From the NCBI RefSeq assembly GCF_963678635.1, contig NC_087069.1:32451710-32515709 (forward strand): a DNA stretch of 64,000 nucleotides, written 5' to 3'. Of this stretch, positions 10,500-20,291 are shown piece after piece. This stretch comes from Symsagittifera roscoffensis (Eukaryota > Xenacoelomorpha > Acoela > Convolutidae). A program made the position numbers and the translations under genes. Each line of letters starts with the position of its first letter. Within the stretch, counting starts at the first letter, position 1. A model generated the notes under the pieces. The model had not been told where the DNA came from. It saw only the letters and a program-made list of their open reading frames with translations, and searched no databases.

Positions 10500-13400
10500 A
10501 ATGCATCGTCGTAATGTTATTTTATCTTAGCCGTCCTTCCTCTACAATAGCGCTTATGGAGTTGTCGATGAATTGAACTTTGCGTAGCGATCTGCACGCC
10601 CTTATACAAAGTATAGAGCTCCTCAGGAGCGCGAAGTTTATTTTAGTTCTAATGTAGTTTATAGATATTGGATAGTTTTCTTGTCTTTTTTCACTTAGTT
10701 TTTCGGCTAATCGCTGCATCGTCCGCGTGGCTGCTGGAGCAGCGCCACCGGTGCATCCAAAAATTAGCGGGCAGAACCTACTCTGCTCTACGTTTAACAT
10801 TTTTTGCTTATATTTGGAGTTCTTTAGCGTTTCGTGGTATTTGTGTGCATCCTTATGCAGTTTTCGCGATGTTTTGGCATGGGGGTTGAAAATTTTCACA
10901 TCAAAGAAAGCGCGGCTGAATCATGAACCCCAGAGTCCGTTTGCCTTAATGTCAAGTCGTGCCTCATCTTCAGTTGTAGTTGAATTGTTGACAAAGCTTT
11001 CGCCTTGCAACGGCTGAATTTTCGGCTCAATCTCGACGTCATGGCAAACCTCGTTCATGAGGTTGGCGAATGTGTCTCTAATATCATTGTGTCTTATGTG
11101 TGAGTAACCACCCTTTGCACAGTGATGCGCATGTGTCAAGTTAAAATTAGCACCACATGCACATGTGAGTGGGGTTTTGGTTGGTTCCCATCCGTATCTT
11201 AAGTAAATACCATCTCTGAACTCTGATTTATTCAGGTTGAAGATGTATCTGCTCAGTGGTAGAGCATTGAGCCAGCTAGAGGCTTCCTTTTCAGAGGTCG
11301 GGTCGATTGCGTAATTATCTGTTTCATTTGAGGAGCTAATGAGGTTTGTTTTTTTCGATTTGTTCTATCAGTTTTCAATTTTTTGATTTTCGTACATATT
11401 TTTTCTTGCTGTGTTACTGCTGTAATAGGATCTTGAGATTCCAGTACTAAAGGTGTTTCCTTAGACCATTCTAGGTAGCTTTCATGATCGGACGGCAGCT
11501 TGATGTTAAGTCCGCCCATTTTAAGGGGTAAGGAAGATATCTCACGGAACTGGGGGTTTAAAGTGTCTTTACCGACTAGGTTAGGTAATGATTGTTCTTT
11601 GATAATATTTTCACATATTTGTAAGTTTTCCTTAGTGTTAGGCGTTGTCCTGGCAAGAAAAGAAAGCTGTTCTTGAACTCCTTTAGTATAGCAGGCATAA
11701 ACGTTTTGAGGGGTGGTTTTAGCGATTTTCGTTAGTTTTTTCAAAAATTTGATTTGCTCATTCTGTTGAAATTCGAGGAACTTTTTACATTCAGATTCTG
11801 TTCCTATTACTGAACCAAGCACTCGGGCTCCTGCCTTTATAGTGATTCCTGTATTTGCGAAAATTTTCTGAGCTTCACCCAGTTTTTCATCCTTGACAAT
11901 GAGTTGGCATTTGGATGCTTTCACGTGGTAGCCGAAAAATTTAGCCAGTGATACAATTTTATCGAGGACGGTTCGTAGATTGCTTAATTTACCGACTGCG
12001 TTTCCGTCGTCTGCATACCATTTCTGGGTTATATCGTCTACTGATAAAAGTTTTATGAGGGGTATTATGGTTAGACCGTACATGGCCATTGCTAGTGAAT
12101 CCCCCTGGGCTGTCCCTTCTTGAGAGTAGATTGTTTTTTTGTTAACGAATAGTTTAGATGGATTGGAGTAGGAGTTCTTAATCGCTGTTAAAAGGGAAGG
12201 GCAGGTATTTTCGATGTTTTTAATGCCAGCTTTGGGTTCAGCGAATTGAAAGCGTTTTCGGCATCTATCAGTAAAACAGCATCGGCGGAAGTTTTGCTGT
12301 ATTGATCTCTTAGCGTGTGGATCGCATATTCAATGCCACATTTTTGTCCTAGGCAGAGTTGGTAGTTCAAACCGAGCGACATGAGTTCGTTTTTTAGGCA
12401 CTTAGTTTTTGTTCGCCCTATTATCCTACGCATAACTTCTCCTATGCCTATGGGTCTTACCCCTGGATTCTTATCTAAGGGTATTAATCTGCATGCGTTA
12501 TATTGTTTCATTAGTTCTGGATTTAGTTCTTCGGTGGCCATTTTTTTGGCAATTTTTGCAATTGTTTTTGAAATCTCAACTGATTGTTGCCCGAAGTGTG
12601 TTAAAATACGTCTCCATTCATTTGCATCGAGGCCAGATGGTCCATGCGATCCGTGCGTTCTCATGGCTGCCTTCTTGATATGTTGACCGTTTATCTGATC
12701 AAATATCGATGGATGGAAAGGAATTGTTTCGTTTGAGACTGGTGTAATATAGTTCTCATCAATTGGTTTAGATGGTGGGTGTTTCTCTATGAGAGTCTGT
12801 TCTACTGTCTTACCTTTGACAATCTCGTCGAGCAAAAGAACGCCTTTAGATGTGTCTGTTAGTTTTGCAATTGCGCTTGATATTTTTCCAGTATTCATTA
12901 GTTTGTTGAACTGGGGTGCATTAGGTTCAGTTTTTCTTCTACTTCCTTGCAACAAGCGCATTTGCAGCGCCTTTCCTTCGTTATATAGTCCATCCAGTTC
13001 TACGTCTTGCCATTGCTTAAGTCGCCTTGCTAGTGTTTTGGATAAAGATCCATCAGTTTCGGACTGTTTTGCACAGTAAAAAGTGTGGAAAAATCATTGC
13101 TGAGTGCATTGCGAAGGTATTTTCGTTGTTTTCTATTAGGCTGTTCAAAGTTCTATTGAGAATTTCAATGAAGTTATAACCAACTTTATTTTTTTGACAA
13201 GATCATAAAGACCGGTTTCCAGTGGACCATTTCGGTGTATATTTTCCTGGTGGTTTCTATGAGTTCTGGACAGGGGTTTAACCATAGGTCTTGTATTGTT
13301 CTAGGTTCGATAGTGGAAGACTCTCCTGAGTTTTGTGAGTGTGTGGCAGTGGAAGGAGGAGGGTGAATTTGGGGAGCGTGGTTGTAGCTAGGGTTGGGGG

Positions 13401-13592
13401 ATTGCATTCATGCTTGTCGTTAGCTGAATGAAATTTGGAGGTGCAGCGATGACAACTGAAATCGTCATAGTGATGACTGCTGAAGGGTAGGCCGCTGCAT
13501 TTTACATGCATGTAGCCTGGGCATGTGAAGCACCAAACACCTCCGCCTCGCAGTCTGTTTTTACAAATAAGGCAGTGTGTTTGAGTAATCAT
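10500..13592 (-). pseudogene. Long PHD-RT retroelement ORF (WYADD type), broken by frameshifts
   Basis: On the minus strand one ancestral ORF of roughly 1000 residues can be followed through frameshifts. 13592-13278 holds an N-terminal PHD-like finger (CLIC, CFTC, YMHVKC, CHRC). After a poorly matching stretch, 13080-12188 has LARRLKQWQDVELDGLYNEG, SHGPSGLDANEWRR, LIPLDKNPGVRPIGIGEV, QLCLGQKCGIEYAIH and motif A LIDAENAFNSLN. A frameshift near 12210 precedes motif B SQEGTAQGDSLAMAMY (about 12065-12120) and motif C WYADDGNAVG (about 11998-12027). Near 11280 another shift leads to SWLNALPLSRYIF, RDGIYLRYGWEPTKTP, THAHHCAKGGYSHIRHNDIR and DEARLDIKANG. A final shift near 10905 precedes FFDVKIFNPHA and the last segment (10899-10522). 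The pattern matches an RT family seen in many invertebrates. The C-terminal ARLDI...FDVKI blocks could be a nuclease fold, which is inference. No AP endonuclease domain is visible. Confidence 0.8.
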
Positions 13593-13689
13593 TTTAGAAT
13601 GTCAAGCGGTGTCAAGTTAGCGAGAGAATTTATAGATTAAATTTGCAAGAAAATTTGTAAAGAAATCATCACCGTAGAACGAGAAATGG

Positions 13690-14860
13690 ATGCCATCACG
13701 GCAGAACATTTGAGGTATTAGATTTAGGTTGAGGTTAGGTGAAACAATAAGTGTATGCAAGAAAATTTTTATTGTCAAGTTTTAATTGTGTGCAAGAAAA
13801 TGTTGTCAAAAAATGCTTGCAAAGTTTTTTGACAACATCGATGGAGCAAATATAGAAACCAATAGTAAAGAGGCTAGAGAAAAAATTGAAAACATTGCTC
13901 TAGATCCGGATGAAACCATAATATCTCTTGATGTGAAAAGTTTGTACACCAACGTTCCCCTGAAGGAGGCAATTAAAATTGCTTTACAGAAGCTGTACAG
14001 CCAGGAGTCTCCTCCTGAAATTCAAAGAGCAACCATGAAAAAGCTTTTAAATATGGCGATCAGCAAAGTATATTTCAAGTGTAATGATTCATGGTATGTA
14101 CAAGTTGATGGTTTAGCAATGGGCGCGTCCCTAGCTGTAATTCTGCCAAACTTATGGCTGAAAGAGTACGAATTTGCTCTACGACAAAAAATACCGGTGG
14201 GACGGAGGTACAGCAAATTAATGACAAAAACGGTTTGTGCCCATGTTGCAGCAGGAAAGTCACATATAGATCAAAGGGGGTTGAATGCGAGAGTTGCCGA
14301 AACTGGTATCATCTAAAATGCGGAAAAATATCCGATGACGTATACGCATCAATAACCGAGATAGTCTGGTACTGTGAAAGCTGCTGCCGAGCTAAGAACA
14401 AGGAGAAGGATACTCCCCAGGTGAAATTGTTCCTCAGGTATGTGGATGACATTGTTAGAACAGTCAGAGGGGAGCCGAGTTGTCTTCTCGATGCCGCCAA
14501 TTCTCTTCATCCAAATTTGCAGTTCACTCTAGAGAAAACTAATTCGGAGGGGAATTTGCCATTCCTGGATTTGAACATAAATGTATCGCAGGTTAGGCGT
14601 GTAACTTGCAGTTGTTATCAAAAACCACCAGATACAGGGACTATACTGAACTATAGAAGCTGCGCCCAACTCAGTATAAGCGTAGTGGTATCCAAGGCAC
14701 TGTACACAGGGTTTTTAGGAGTACATCTAGCTGGGAGCAATTTGATAAGGCTATGGAAACTAATCGGGCGCAATGGCTGACAAATCAGTACCTGAAAATT
14801 GGTCCGCAAAGGTGGCTTCAGACGCCTTGTGCAAGATCATCGAGGGTAAGGGCAAAGCGC
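13690..14860 (+). pseudogene. Penelope-like element (copy 1): RT with an internal PHD finger
   Basis: The RT part of a PLE lacks its N-terminal third. Motif A is SLDVKSLYTNVPLKEAI (about 13927-13977) and motif B is DGLAMGASLAV (14107-14139). In one frame to here (13786-14316), it continues after a single frameshift near 14200 in the frame 14154-14780. That frame carries a PHD finger at 14238-14384 with spacing C-x2-C-x12-C-x2-C-x4-H-x2-C-x17-C-x2-C. Motif C FLRYVDDIVRTV follows (YVDD at 14439-14450), then the thumb region LPFLDLNINVS and YQKPPDTGTILNYRSCA. A zinc finger between B and C is not part of the standard Penelope RT layout. This copy is broken by frameshifts and its 3' part is joined to a second partial copy at about 14860. 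Confidence 0.85.
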
Positions 14861-15205
14861 AACCATGATTATGGCAATCAGCAAAGTTTATTTCAAGTGT
14901 AATGATTCATGGTATGTGCATGTTGGTGGTCTAGCAATGGGTGGTTCTCTCGCGGTATTTCTGGCAAACCTATGGCTGAAAAAGTACGAGTGTGCTCAAA
15001 AACAAGAAATACTGGTGGGAACGGCGATACAGCAAATTAATGACAAAAACGGTTTGTGCCAACGTTGCATCAGGAAAGTCTCATAAAGATCAAAGGGGGT
15101 TGAATGCGAGAGTTGTCAAAACTGGTATCATCTAAAATGTGGAAAAATATCCGATGACGTATACGCGTCAATAACCGAGGGAGTCTGGTACTGTGAAAGC
15201 CCCTG
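14861..15205 (+). pseudogene. Second partial copy of PLE motif B plus PHD finger
   Basis: From about 14861 the sequence steps back to a block already passed at about 14040. The parallel blocks are MAISKVYFKCNDSWYVHV, GGLAMGGSLAVFLANLWLKK, then TAIQQINDKNGLCQRC and, after one stop, the rest of the finger (ECESCQNWYHLKC, VWYCES). It is about 335 bp long and clearly diverged from the upstream copy, so it is not an assembly echo. It ends abruptly at about 15203 and is joined to the endonuclease part. Template switching between related element RNAs, or an old internal duplication, would explain this. Confidence 0.8.
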
Positions 15206-15239
15206 GATAGTGAGAGGTGTTTGTCAACTCAATCACCAA

Positions 15240-15695
15240 AGGATAGGAAGCCCCCAATGCTGATGTTGCAATATAGAGGTAACCAAAGCCAATATTCTGA
15301 TATCAGATCACGAAAAATAACTAACGTTCAAGTGGTTTTCACCACAAGAAAACTACAATCATGTTTACCATCTAGTAGCATTTTCTAATGACCTCAAGTC
15401 AAGAGTGGTTTATAAACTGTCATGTAGTGGATGCACTTCTACCTATGTCGGATAAACTGTTCGACATTTGGCCACTAGGATTGAGGAACATAAGAAAGCA
15501 GACTCACCGGTAGGCCTCCATCTTCAGCAATGCCAACTTGAGGGATATAGCGCAGATCTTAGTTGGGAAATTATATATAGGTCAAACAACCATTTAAAAT
15601 TGCTAACACTAGAGGCAATACATATCAGGAAAGAGAAACCAGGCTTGAACACGCGCGATGAATTTAGGAGCAGGGAGTTAACACTGAAAATTTAG
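15240..15695 (+). pseudogene. PLE GIY-YIG endonuclease domain (copy 1)
   Basis: Blocks in order are PPMLMLQYRGNQSQ, VVFTTRKLQSCLPS, VVYKLSCSGCTSTYVG, then TVRHLATRIEEHKKADSPVG and finally LTLEAIHIRKEKPGLNTRDE and FRSRELTLK, ending at the TAG at 15693-15695. A TAA stop replaces the Gln of the YVGQT block, so the domain cannot be made whole. GIY-YIG nicks target DNA for Penelope-type retrotransposition, and the CxGC and EEH...H...C pattern fits the zinc-binding residues of PLE endonucleases. The domain lies downstream of the RT as in canonical endonuclease-positive PLEs. Confidence 0.85.
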
Positions 15696-15960
15696 TCCCA
15701 AAATATTTTTGGTTTTTTATTTGAAACGTACATGTCTAAGTCGAAATTATGACTCAGAAACTTCCAGACAGATTAATTTTAAAATGTTTAATTAATTTTA
15801 GAGGTTAAAAGTACCCTAATTTTAATAGTAATTTAGAGGTCAATGTGATTGGCTAATTTTTTATCAGGATGGTTTAAAACCAAATTGTATCTGATTTATT
15901 GTAAATAACATTTGTAAATTGATGTTTTATCGTCATTTAGAGTAGTTTTTTGTAAATATC

Positions 15961-15990
15961 CTGACGATGCACATAGTTGCGAAAACGTTT
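15961..15990 (+). ncRNA. Degenerate hammerhead-like core in the PLE tail
   Basis: CTGACGA (15961-15967), a short stem region and GAAA (15981-15984) occupy the same place relative to the endonuclease as the better preserved cores at 24097-24121 and 19131-19155. The invariant CTGATGA has a T-to-C change here, so this copy should be inactive. Confidence 0.4.
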
Positions 15991-16089
15991 GAAATTTACT
16001 TTTTAGCAAAAATTTCTTCAATAAGTGTATGGGTGTGTACAAATCTATTTATTAATTTAAACAGCACATGATTATAAATATAAATTTTG

Positions 16090-16430
16090 CGATTTACTTA
16101 TTATAGTTCTGTATTGTTTCGGGGATGATCAGTTTCTTGGGATGAAACTTGTTAGTGACGAGGTTAATCAGGTTTTTCCACTGTTGTTCTAATTCTTGTG
16201 GATGCAGCCTATGGTCATTGTATCCAGCAACTATTGTTACTGTATTTAGGCGCTTTGGTCTTTATTGTAAAACTGTTTCGAACAGATCATGAAGCGTTGC
16301 GCCGCGGTAGGAGTGAATTGTCAATTTTACTAGAGCTGGTCTGATATATTTGGTCCTTGAAGTCCCGATAACTAGTTTCTGTGAGAACTCAGGGATGCGT
16401 CTTTCCTGGAATCGCGGCATCAACCTGAAA
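16090..16430 (-). pseudogene. SGNH hydrolase-like relic
   Basis: The minus-strand translation reads KLVIGTSRTKYIRPALVKL (about 16319-16376), IHSYRGATLHDLFETVLQ, one TAA stop at about 16268, then RLNTVTIVAGYNDHRLHPQ and KLIIPETIQN. GTS sits where block I (GDS) is expected and GYND where block III (GxND) is expected, with the SYRGAT segment between them as in SGNH folds. The frame is otherwise open over about 110 codons. It sits between two PLE copies and resembles the fragment at 2564-3080. I read it as a retroelement ORF1 relic; the catalytic Asp-His block was not found. Confidence 0.55.
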
Positions 16431-16740
16431 CACAGACAACTGGGGCGAGAAAAGAAGCTCTTTGGGGTGATTTATGAATACTTTCTCTTAGGGTTTAAAA
16501 TTGCTGAGGCAAAGGCGATGAAAGAATAAAAAAAAAGAAAAAAAAGAAAGGAGTGGTACAATCTGACGTCGATTTGGAGATCGATTCACCAGCTCACTCC
16601 TTCTTGCGTCTAGTTACGCAAGGGAAACTTCACTCGCCTACGGCTGGGACGGCGAGATTTGGTAAGATAACCAGAAGAGGAAAGCCCAGCGCTCATTTGA
16701 TATGAAAACACACAAGCGGTAAATTTGAACAAAGAAAGAC
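16431..16740. other. Spacer between SGNH relic and PLE fragment
   Basis: It contains an A-rich run (about 16528-16550) and no recognisable gene. Confidence 0.45.
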
Positions 16741-17283
16741 TATTTAATAAGTTGAGAATGCGTTAAAATTGTAAATTCAAACAAACGTCTTCCTACATTT
16801 TGTGCATCTTCAGGTTTTAAAAATTCTAAACTATCTGTACAAAATGATCAAAGATCATAAAAAGTGTCACACACATCATTGCTTCAAAATTTTAAAAATT
16901 CAACCAATCAAAACTTTACAAATATCACTGAAATTGGGTAACAACTATTATGTAACATTTAAAAACATTTTGTCACAAATTTCTTAGAGTTTTTGTCATT
17001 TTTATTTTCGCATTTTCGTTTTGTGGCTAATTTTTATGCTAACATGTAAGTTGTTTCAAAATTTTGTTGTTTTGGCCAGAATTTTTCGATTCTGGAACTA
17101 TAGCCTTAGTGTCAGCTCCCTACTTCTAAACTCGTCGCGCGTGTTAAATGCCGGTCTCTCTTTCCTAATGTGCAGCGCCTCTAATGTAAGTAACTTGATG
17201 CTGCTGGACGCCTGGTCGATTATTTTCCAATTAAACTCAGACTTACCACGCTCACTACCACACTGCCTTATATGCTGTCCAAC
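16741..17283 (-). mobile_element. PLE 3' fragment: end of GIY-YIG domain plus tail
   Basis: The minus strand carries the last 60-odd codons of a PLE endonuclease (GKSEFNWKIIDQASSSIKLL, LEALHIRKERPAFNTRDE, FRSRELTLRL) and then the AT-rich tail. The hammerhead-like core is damaged here: CTGAAGA instead of CTGATGA, with GAAG replacing GAAA. It is joined at 17283/17284 to a hAT terminus beginning CAGGGATTGCAATATA. The same PLE/hAT junction occurs at 23627/23628, so this composite was copied as a block. Confidence 0.8.
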
Positions 17284-17502
17284 CAGGGATTGCAATATAT
17301 TGAATGATCAGATATTGAATATTGAGACGATGTCAATATTGAAATTTTAATATTGAGATATTGAAGGCTAGATATTGATATTGATATTGAATTTTTTGTA
17401 GATATTGAGAAAAACGGATTTTGTATCATTGCTTGAAACGTGACATTTTAACACATACACATAAAACAAATGGTGATAAAAAATTTCTGAAATGTGAAAG
17501 AG
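17284..17502 (-). mobile_element. hAT transposon terminal fragment
   Basis: A near-identical reverse copy of about 23410-23627. The outer end CAGGGATTGCAATATA fits a hAT-type terminus (CAGGG start), followed by AT-rich ATTGATATTG repeats. The coding part is absent here. At about 17502 it joins the GTPase intron sequence across the shared tetramer GGCT. Confidence 0.65.
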
Positions 17503-18366
17503 CCAAGGCAAAAAACATGTTTTATACAAAAAATAAATATCAGTTTTGGGATGATCTTCCCTTAACAAGTTGGGGCCACCACATCTCATATATATCCAGT
17601 TACACAAGAGAAACGTGCCAGAGACAGGATAGTGATTTCGAAGTAATCGCATTCGGGGCCGGGGTGGTTTACCGCTAGAAACTTCAAATGGTTTACCGCT
17701 ATGATTATTATACCTACCGCTATTTTATTACAGCTAAAAACTAAAATTACTCAAATTTAAATTACATAATAATTTAAACTTACAGCTTTTAGAATTTTTA
17801 GCGCTCGATCTCTACAATTATGGTGTGTTTCGAAATGGCGTTAGTTGATATTGCTACGGCTCTCGTTTCCGGTGTTTCATAAAGATAATTATCGCAGGAA
17901 TGACTTTTAAAAAATAAGAAACCAAATAAAGACATTTTTTATTGAAAAAACTGTAGAAATAATAAAACATGTTTTTTAGTTCTTAAAAACACTTTAATTG
18001 ATTTTTTTAAATAAAAAACATTTTTTTCCAACCCTCTCGAGGAGGGTATAATTGAAATGACAATTCTATAGATGCTCTTAACATCAACTATTATCAAAAC
18101 ATGTGCTGCTGAATTTCTTTAGCGTTGGTATGGCCCTATCCAACATATACACTGGCCGTGGCATCAGGGAAGGACCTACTTTAATTGACCTTTTTCTTGG
18201 CATACTTGGCACACGTGCTTTGCAAATGACCACAAAAAAATTATCGCAAACAATTAGTTTTTTTGTGAGATATTGTTCAATGTTCATAAAAACATTAAAC
18301 TATTTTGAGCTTAACTTATCTGAAAATTTTCATTGTCTTAACGGAGCTAATGAAGTAACACTGAAC

Positions 18367-18876
18367 CTTCATGACATTGAGAATCTCCATAACTTCAAAA
18401 TCATGTATATCCAAACGTCCATTACTGTCAATTAAAAGGCATAAAAGCTTCTGGTTTTGCCTATACAGACTCAAATAGGGCTCAACAACGTGTTTCAAAC
18501 TGGTCGGAGCTTTCAAACCATATCCCGGAAGATCTACTAGAGATAGTTTTGATCCTATTGAGTAATAGTTGATGCTCTTGGTGAACCCAGCTCGTTTAGA
18601 TATACCCACATTCAAAGTACTCGATTTTTTACACTGCGAGAGCAACGCGTCAAGTAACGAAGATTTTCCAACATTACTATGTCCAAAGAAACATACTTCC
18701 GGAATTTGGGTAACAGGTAACTTCCGCGCGCTTCTCACATTGGTGACAAAATGTACTGTATTATCTGCAAAAAATGTTTTGGCACATGATAATTCTTGCG
18801 GTGAGAAAGTTTTAATGCAAGAAGAAAAAAAATGTTGATCCGAGAGGAGTTTTTTCAGATTTAAAATGGGGTTCAT
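18367..18876 (-). pseudogene. Duplicate copy of EngB/GTPBP8 GTPase exon 1, without exon 2
   Basis: The predicted protein is identical to the right-hand copy over almost the whole exon; one difference is DQHF here against DQHL there. It holds G1 (GHSNVGKSS), the switch I Thr region (GFTKSINYYS) and G3 (DLPGYG). No sequence encoding the G4 (TKxD) and G5 motifs is found downstream on this strand; the copied segment ends at about 17503 and runs into hAT and PLE sequence. Reading past the exon gives a stop after 17 codons, at 18316. This copy could therefore make only a truncated protein without the guanine-specificity motif. It is best called a partial duplicate. Confidence 0.8.
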
Positions 18877-19092
18877 CACAAAGCAAAGCGTAAACTAAAT
18901 CATTAACTCTTAAAAACGGGATTCATTCATTCAACCAGGATTCAATGTTTTCTTATCTCCTAGAACCTTTCTCTATTAGAACACTGATGAAATAACCTAC
19001 TCGATATCTTTTTTAATTGCTGTTTAAAGGTAAACTTTCAGCTATTCATAAGAGCGTAAGAGCCTAATTGTTGTGATAAACTTATTAAATAG

Positions 19093-20223
19093 TTTGAGAA
19101 TGCGTTAAAATTGTAAATTCAAACAAACGTTTTCGCACATTTTGTGCATCATCAGGTTTTAAAAATTCTAAACTATCTGAATAAAAATGATCAAAGATCA
19201 TAAAAAGTGTCACACACATCATTACTTCAAAAATTTAAAAATTCAACCAATCAAAACTTTACAAATATCACTGAAATTGGGTAACAACTATTATTTAACA
19301 TTTAAAAACATTTTGTCACAAATTTCTTAGAGTTTTCGTCATTTTTATTTTCGCATTTTCGTTTTGTGGCTAATTTTTATGCTAACATGTAAGTTGTTTC
19401 AAAATTTTGTTGTTTTGGCCAGAATTTTTCGATTCTGGAACTATAGCCTTAGTGTCAGCTCCCTACTTCTAAACTCGTCGCGCGTGTTAAATGCCGGTCT
19501 CTCTTTCCTAATGTGCAGCGCCTCTAATGTAAGTAACTTGATGCTGCTGGACGCCTGGTCGATTATTTTCCAATTAAACTCAGACTTACCACGCTCACTA
19601 CCACACTGCCTTATATGCTGTCCAACTAGGGTATCCTCTTTTCGGTGTTCCTCAATCCTTGTGGTGAGATGTCGGACCGTCTGGCCAACAAAGATGGATT
19701 TGCACCCACAACATTCAAGTCTGTACACCACTTGTGATTTCAGTTCACTGGAAAAGGAGGATTCTAGAGAGGGCATACAAGTTGTGAATTTCCTCGTCGT
19801 GAATATTATCAGCGCATTGGTGATATCGCGCACTTTTTTTTGCTAATGTCTGACTGTGATTCCCCCTATATTGGACCATCAAGATGGGTGGTGAATCACT
19901 GCTATAATCACAGGGCTTCTTTTTCTCAGCCATGTTCTTTTTGTTTTTGCCCTCGCTGATGATCTTTTCAAGGGCATGGGATGCAACCCGCGACGACCAA
20001 CTTTCCGGATATTGGTTATCCAACCACTGCTCACGGTTGATTTTCATGGCTTTATCATATTCTTCCCATGTTGACGTGAACAATTGACGTGAACCCGGTG
20101 AACAATTCCTTCAATCACACTTCTCTTGTACTAAAGGGGGGCGCAGCTTCTAAAATTGAGTATGGTACCTGTATCTGTTGGTTTATGATACCACCCACAG
20201 CTAATTTTCCTCCTTTTGTCAAT
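19093..20223 (-). mobile_element. PLE 3' part: RT thumb and GIY-YIG endonuclease
   Basis: On the minus strand it begins at IDKRRKISCGWYHKPTDTG (about 20165-20223). It continues with TILNFRSCAPL, one stop, YKRSVIEGIVHRVHV and the thumb EEYDKAMKINREQWLDNQYP. A frameshift near 19830 leads to the GIY-YIG domain at 19441-19833: FTTRKFTTCMPSLESSFSSE, VVYRLECCGCKSIFVGQTV, RHLTTRIEEHRKEDTLVG. The endonuclease frame itself is open to its natural end at FRSRELTLRL. The tail continues to 19093 and meets the 31-bp motif. The 5' part of a matching PLE starts about 10-70 bp away on the opposite strand (20225-22782), in a head-to-head arrangement. Confidence 0.85.
19131..19155 (-). ncRNA. Candidate hammerhead ribozyme core, mirror copy
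   Basis: Exact reverse-strand copy of the core at 24097-24121, with CTGATGA at 19155-19149, the 4-bp GCAC/GTGC helix and GAAA at 19134-19131. It comes from the inverted duplication and so is not independent evidence of selection. Confidence 0.5.
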
Positions 20224-20291
20224 ACTTTCAAATACTATTAAATAGTTTTCAACTTAGCAACCCAGAAAAAGAACAATTTCTACCCAAAATT

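Larger units (their letters stand above)
17503..19621 (-). repeat. Left arm of a 2.1-kb inverted duplication (PLE tail plus GTPase exon 1)
   Basis: Positions x in this arm match positions 43252-x in 23631-25749 on the opposite strand, with only occasional differences. The arm contains the PLE tail with its hammerhead-like core (19131-19155), the 31-bp motif (19062-19092), a copy of GTPase exon 1 (18367-18876) and about 860 bp of sequence downstream of that exon. The spacer between the two arms is about 4.0 kb. Confidence 0.9.
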
